Shown: positions 59,561-64,000 of the stretch, in pieces
Position numbering within the stretch: the first letter of the stretch is position 1
Layout: every line of letters begins with the position of its first letter
Source: Alitta virens
Taxonomy: Eukaryota > Annelida > Polychaeta > Phyllodocida > Nereididae
DNA length: 64,000 nt
NCBI GenBank assembly: GCA_932294295.1
Contig: OW028579.1
Location: 30,763,250-30,827,249, forward strand
Reading direction: 5' to 3'
Translations under genes and position numbers: made by a program
Notes under the pieces: generated by a model
What the model was told of the DNA's origin: nothing
Database searches by the model: none
The model's input: the letters and a program-made list of their open reading frames with translations, nothing else

Positions 59561-60814
59561 TTAAACAACTAGTAGTGTTAGTACGGGTACTATAAGTCTC
59601 TTGAAAATGGATTCAACCAGTACTTCAATATTGACGCTTAACTGTCCATAATAATCCAGAGTGGATATAGGGTCATCCATTATGTCATCCTGGTCGCTGA
59701 CATACTGGAGGCTCAAGTAGGCCCCTCCCTGAGACCTATCCCTGGTCACTTCATGAATTACGTGTCCGAGTGTATCAGTGTGAAAATATCCCAGCTGCCT
59801 CATGATCCTCTCTAATTCGTGCAGCAACTGGGGTTCTTGGATCCTTTGGAAGTACCCCATGATCTGGTTGTGGGTTAATGGTACTGCGAGAGGTTCTGTT
59901 TCTTCGGCCATCAAGTACGTGCAGCATTTATAAAGAAGATGTGACCACAATTCTTTCATGGAGGGTCGATCCAATCGAAAGCGACTGACGCCCATGGAGA
60001 AGCTGCGAGGAGGGCCCCAATTGCGAGGGTCCTCCACCTCCTTCCTGTCCGTGAATTCGGTTGCGGCGTTCTGTGCCTCAAGCTCACTGAAGTACAACAG
60101 TGAAGCCACTGTTCTGGGTGTTTTAATCTCCCACAAGTATCCGCTTATGTAATCCGGTTCTTCGGTAGGTGTGAGAGCCCTACTTAGGTAAATCATGACA
60201 GCTGCAAGGTGCGAGTTCAAAGCAGAGTACTCGAGATACCTGAGACGTAATCTCATGGTCAGCCCTCTGGTTTGCCCTGGAGTAACGGAAGTCATGAAGA
60301 GCGGTGCTTCAAGGAGAAAAACAGACCAGGCCTCGTCCATTGATACATCCTTGTCCGGATGATTGCTGAGCTTTTGAAACTGAAGGTATTTTTGCTGGGT
60401 GATACTGGACACGAAATCCTGTCCCTCGATAAGTTGAACAGCGATAGAGTGGGCTTTCTCCTGCATTGTGCTGAGGGCTGACGTCTCCAACTTCATGGAT
60501 AGAGGTACTCCGCAGGTGGAGTAACCTCTAACAATCAGGTGGTTTTCCTCGACTGTAGGACACCTGAACACCCTGACATCTGTGTACTGATTCAACTGTA
60601 ATTTTAACTCCAGACATTCCACTGAGAGAGGTTCTCTGTTGAACATAGCCTCAACTCCAAAGGCCTCAGACCTAGCGATCGCATTGTAGAAAGACATCTT
60701 GTTTCCTTGTGTTGGTTGTTGTGTTGAAAGAGTATGTGATTCCACAAAAATGAAAATTTTGAAGTGCTGAGTAGTGTTACTGTTGGAGAATATGTGCACA
60801 TTCATTGAATCCAT
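59561..60814 (-). CDS. Unknown 417-residue ORF, possible cargo
   Basis: A long intron-free frame, unusual for host DNA here. The likely functional start is ATG at 60697 (MSFYNAIARSEAFGVEAMF, 378 residues). ATG 60814 overlaps the end of the upstream ORF by 13 bases. The protein looks soluble and globular, mixed alpha/beta, with Trp/Pro-rich patches (DYISGYLWEIKTPRTVASL; DPRNWGPPRSFSMG) and a hydrophobic end (IVPVLTLLVV). I find no known motif. Codon use and GC resemble the Polinton genes more than the host introns. It could be a virus-derived or Polinton cargo protein. Confidence 0.6.
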   Translation of the reverse strand: MDSMNVHIFSNSNTTQHFKIFIFVESHTLSTQQPTQGNKMSFYNAIARSEAFGVEAMFNREPLSVECLELKLQLNQYTDVRVFRCPTVEENHLIVRGYSTCGVPLSMKLETSALSTMQEKAHSIAVQLIEGQDFVSSITQQKYLQFQKLSNHPDKDVSMDEAWSVFLLEAPLFMTSVTPGQTRGLTMRLRLRYLEYSALNSHLAAVMIYLSRALTPTEEPDYISGYLWEIKTPRTVASLLYFSELEAQNAATEFTDRKEVEDPRNWGPPRSFSMGVSRFRLDRPSMKELWSHLLYKCCTYLMAEETEPLAVPLTHNQIMGYFQRIQEPQLLHELERIMRQLGYFHTDTLGHVIHEVTRDRSQGGAYLSLQYVSDQDDIMDDPISTLDYYGQLSVNIEVLVESIFKRLIVPVLTLLVV

Positions 60815-61251
60815 CTAGGCGTGACGTGACGGGATTGGTTACCAGTGATCTGCTGAGGGAGGCTGGGAGATGGCCTGAACAGCTGGAGGGAGGAGCCTAG
60901 TAAAGTATCCAACAGGCTGCTTTCACTGTTATGGAAAGTTATACTGAGGATGTATGAAGTCATTATCAAATATAGAATTATTATGTGACAAGATAACATT
61001 GCTTCATTACGAGTCACGGCGTGACCAAATATTTTCCATTTAGGAGTTTGGTATTGTACCTGACCTTTGGAGTCACAATGAAATTGTAGAAAATCAGGGG
61101 AGTCCGTTTCATAAATGCTATCTTCATGTAGACTAACAGTTGTGTGAGCAGAGTCGTTGTCAGTTTCATAAATCCTATCTTCATGTTGACTAACAGCTGT
61201 GTGAACAGAGTCATTTGAATAGTTGGCTGATATCACTCTAGATCCTTCCAT
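60802..61251 (-). CDS. Small membrane protein with tandem Tyr repeats
   Basis: 149 codons. The N-terminus contains two ~22-residue repeats of the form NDSxHTxVSxHEDxIYETD, each with one tyrosine in an acidic IYETD context, the two spaced about 20 residues apart as in phosphotyrosine signalling tails. A hydrophobic segment (MLSCHIIILYLIMTSYILSI) near residue 95 would span the membrane, followed by a Ser/Pro-rich end. It overlaps the next ORF (60814) in a compact, virus-like arrangement. Family unknown, and the signalling role is inference only. Confidence 0.5.
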   Translation of the reverse strand: MEGSRVISANYSNDSVHTAVSQHEDRIYETDNDSAHTTVSLHEDSIYETDSPDFLQFHCDSKGQVQYQTPKWKIFGHAVTRNEAMLSCHIIILYLIMTSYILSITFHNSESSLLDTLLGSSLQLFRPSPSLPQQITGNQSRHVTPRWIQ

Positions 61252-61557
61252 TATGATGGTAGAAGCTAGAATGAACTGAAGTTTTATTTTGGTCTGTATT
61301 TATTGTAACAGGGAGTGATAATTGAGAAAAGTCCCAAAAAAAAAAAAAATTATAATGAGAGAATTTTGAGGTTATTTAAGTCTCGACGTTGACAGATCGT
61401 ATCTCCGTAGATTAGAGAGCTGGAACCTCAAACATGGTCTATAAACTACCAGCTCAAAGATACGAACAATTTGATAGGTAAAACACTTTTGTAGCTTTTC
61501 TGGATCCCGAGTTCTGAGCGATCAAAGTTGAGTTGTCCAACGGACAATATGACAGCA

Positions 61558-61591
<34 letters not shown>

Positions 61592-63613
61592 ACAAGAGGG
61601 CGCCCTAGTCTAGAGGTACCAGATTGTGAGTAAATCTATCTTCAATCATTGCACTCCGCATAAGAATAGTCTAAATTAAATGAATGAAACTATGTAAAAA
61701 AAAAAAAAAAAAAAAAAACTTAACCTAAATAACTTGAATATATGTATCATAACCGGCTGAAAAAAAAATAAATAAATAAAAAAATAGATAAATTTATATA
61801 TGGGTCTTTAATGGGGAATACAGAATCTTCAAATGGTCTAACTATGTTTCATTACCATTGGCCATTGGGATTACAAGTGAATATAAAAAAAAAAAATAGT
61901 TGAATACACTCTGTTATATCAGGAAACAGGAAACTTTTTGTATATATTTTGGAATTTAATTTAATTCAAAGGCTTGCTTTCAATGAAACAATTTATTTAA
62001 AAAAAAACTCATATGTGTACTGTTTAGATATGTTTACACATGTTTGCACAGTCTGCACTGATACAATGTAGTTGTAAATAGTCACTTTGCTCCATAAAAT
62101 TTACTACCAAAATGCTTTAAGTCTTAGCATGCTTAGGTGGATACAATAGGTGATATAAATGTCATTATTATTAAGTGTCACTGCTGTTTAAATATAAAAA
62201 TGTCAAATAACCAAAACAAACAGACTATGCCTGCATCTATGGCATTGTATGAGGGTTTTACTTAAATGAACTGATAGTTTGCATAAAGTGGTAATTAGGT
62301 AAGCATTTCTAATCTAAAAATGATTGTATCGCAAAGTTAATTAAAAAAAGTCATATACTGTAGCGGAATTGAGTGCAGGTGTTCTGTATTTATCTTAAGG
62401 TATCAATTACATTGAGCTTGTCCCCCATGATCTTTATCTGTCAATGACTTGACCTTTGTGATCTTTATCTGACCTCAGCTGTCACTTTGGGTACCATAAT
62501 TACATAGTAGGAGGGGTAAAGGTCAAAGGTCAATTACATAGTGGAGGGCACTGTGGAGGGGCAAGGGCCCTGGACGGCGGTGAAGGTATAAGATCAAAGG
62601 GCTATGACGTAACAAAAATATTTTTGAAGGTATAGGTCTTCCCAATGTAGTAATGTCATTTTTCATGATGTCCAAGATTTTGTTATGAAATATTTGTGCA
62701 CAGTAGCGATAAAAACATATCAGTTTTATTGGTATTACACAAGGCAATACCGAGTGCAATATTGGTTGTATTGCACAAGGCACAGTGTGTATTTTCGAAT
62801 TTGCAAAGCTTCTTAGGGACAAAGTGAATTTATCAAATTTGCAAAGACTGTGACTGAAGGATGCTATCAAATTTACGTAGATTGCCGAAAGAAAATAAGC
62901 CAAACATATTTTATTGGGATATCTTCGAAAATTATATGTGTTCTGCGACATTTGTGATGACATAGGGCTGAATTTTATTGCCCTTTGATTTCCATCAGAA
63001 AATGTATGCAGTTTTCATTTTCTTGAAAATAATGGAATGATTGATTATGCTTCATGGATGATTAAATTGTTTAAATCTAGCAGTAGGTTTACTTTCTGAG
63101 AAATACAATTTTGCATTGAACAGCAATCTTTGTCACTCTATTTGATAACAAATTACAAACTTGTATGGAACTGGTTCCAACAGGCCGTCATATATCAAAC
63201 TGGGTTGGTGATAACAAGAGAAAATGCTTTGCAAAAAGATACTCCATGGAATCTGCAGACATAAGCATGATAACATCAGATTTGACTAGTCTGATTTGTT
63301 CTATAATCATCCCACATAAACTGAGTTTTCTTTTCTTTACCAGGGTTTAATGAATAGAAAGGTGTTGTTGAGATATAGTTTTGAAGTGGTCATCTTGCTT
63401 ACTAAATTGCATGGTGACAAAAACAGGCCTGGCTACATTCCACACATTATAAAAGATTTACATGCACGAGAAACAGACTTTTGATGATACATATTATTTA
63501 GCATGGTAAGTGTTGCATTTTTACAAAAAAGCTATTATTGAAAAAACAAATATGGTAAATCTGTTAGTCTCGTGTCCAAAGCATTGTATGTCATTTATAC
63601 TTTTGGCTGCCAG
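61252..63613. other. Non-coding flank with poly-A tracts
   Basis: A-runs at 61335-61350, about 61561-61588, 61695-61718 and 61759-61790 suggest retroposed fragments. The motif cacaagagggcgccctagtct at 61591 is the partner of the inverse copy near 56185. A perfect direct repeat of AGGTCA with one-base spacing lies at 62520-62532. No gene is seen. Confidence 0.5.
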
Positions 63614-63923
63614 GTTCAGGTGTCTCCTCACAACAATGCCTCAAAGTCCTGACAGAGTGTGCACCATAACTCTTGCTTGCTGTGTGTTGCACAACCTACT
63701 GAGGATGAAGTATCCTACTGCTCAAGTGAATGCTGTGGACCAGGAAAATGCAGACATCCATGAGATCATCCCAGGTGCATGGAGGGAGAATGCCAATCTA
63801 CCAGACATGGGACATGTGTACAGAGGCAACACCAACAGAGCAGCCAAGGAAATGCGGCAATACTTGGTCAACTACGTGAACTCAGAAGCTGGGAGTGTAC
63901 CATGGCAACAAGACAAGATTTAA
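63614..63923 (+). pseudogene. PIF/Harbinger transposase C-terminal exon
   Basis: After a gctgccag acceptor, the exon reads RFRCLLTTMPQSPDRVCTIT and ACCVLHNLLRM, the typical end of the DDE domain in PIF/Harbinger transposases and HARBI1-like proteins. A short tail to TAA at 63923 follows. The catalytic N-terminal part is not seen upstream in the window, so this is a truncated element or the last exon of a HARBI1-like gene with distant 5' exons. Confidence 0.75.
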
Positions 63924-64000
63924 AAAAAAACATGAATGATGTAAGTTTGAACATTTAATTATTACGACACTTAAGACATCTGCAGCACACAAGTGCAAAA

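Noticed and set aside
62523..62963. 146-codon minus-strand ORF
   Set aside because: Random-looking composition with no motif or neighbouring exon support.

Overview
The window is invertebrate animal DNA: AT-rich introns with GT-AG splice signals, tRNA-headed SINEs, hAT/Tc1/PIF-Harbinger remnants, Gypsy and LINE fragments, and a Polinton/Maverick element. The exon style (single-exon, phase-1 Ig domains; a KMT5A-like SET domain linked to a Crypton-like tyrosine recombinase) and the SINE cores fit a marine invertebrate. A lancelet-like deuterostome is my best guess, but I cannot fix the species.

Positions 1-37046 can be read as one plus-strand gene whose 5' end lies outside the window. Its exons run in compatible phase from a SET domain (73-271), through linkers, a long Lys/Glu-rich exon (22845-23871), four Ig (I-set) domains (24435-27536) and acidic linkers (28805-31114), to a zinc-finger plus tyrosine-recombinase exon (32284-33809) and a basic C-terminal domain (to 37046). 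One linker exon is present twice (2262 and 28805), on either side of the Ig block. The big intron (2305-22451) is almost filled by an 18.1-kb foldback element (4132-22237) that has an 8-bp target duplication, arms of about 2.6 kb, and no recognisable transposase. Several small MITEs sit in the other introns.

Positions 37.8-42.1 kb are a graveyard of minus-strand Gypsy and LINE fragments plus a SINE, followed by a CA/CT microsatellite (42.56-42.96 kb).

Positions 43.2-55.4 kb hold a complete Polinton gene set of higher GC. Leftward are protein-primed DNA polymerase B and a spliced charged-protein gene. Rightward are the packaging ATPase, two charged proteins, a retroviral-type integrase, the minor capsid (penton) protein, a small basic protein, the major capsid protein and an adenain-like protease. 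Nearly every large gene carries one or more in-frame stops or single-base frameshifts, so this copy looks decayed but young. I could not find its terminal inverted repeats.

Positions 55.4-61.6 kb hold compact genes of unknown family that may be Polinton cargo: a type I membrane glycoprotein with an alternative spliced tail (57659-58726), and two overlapping minus-strand ORFs (59561-61251), one of them with tandem Tyr-containing repeats and a membrane segment. The window ends with the last exon of a PIF/Harbinger transposase (63614-63923).
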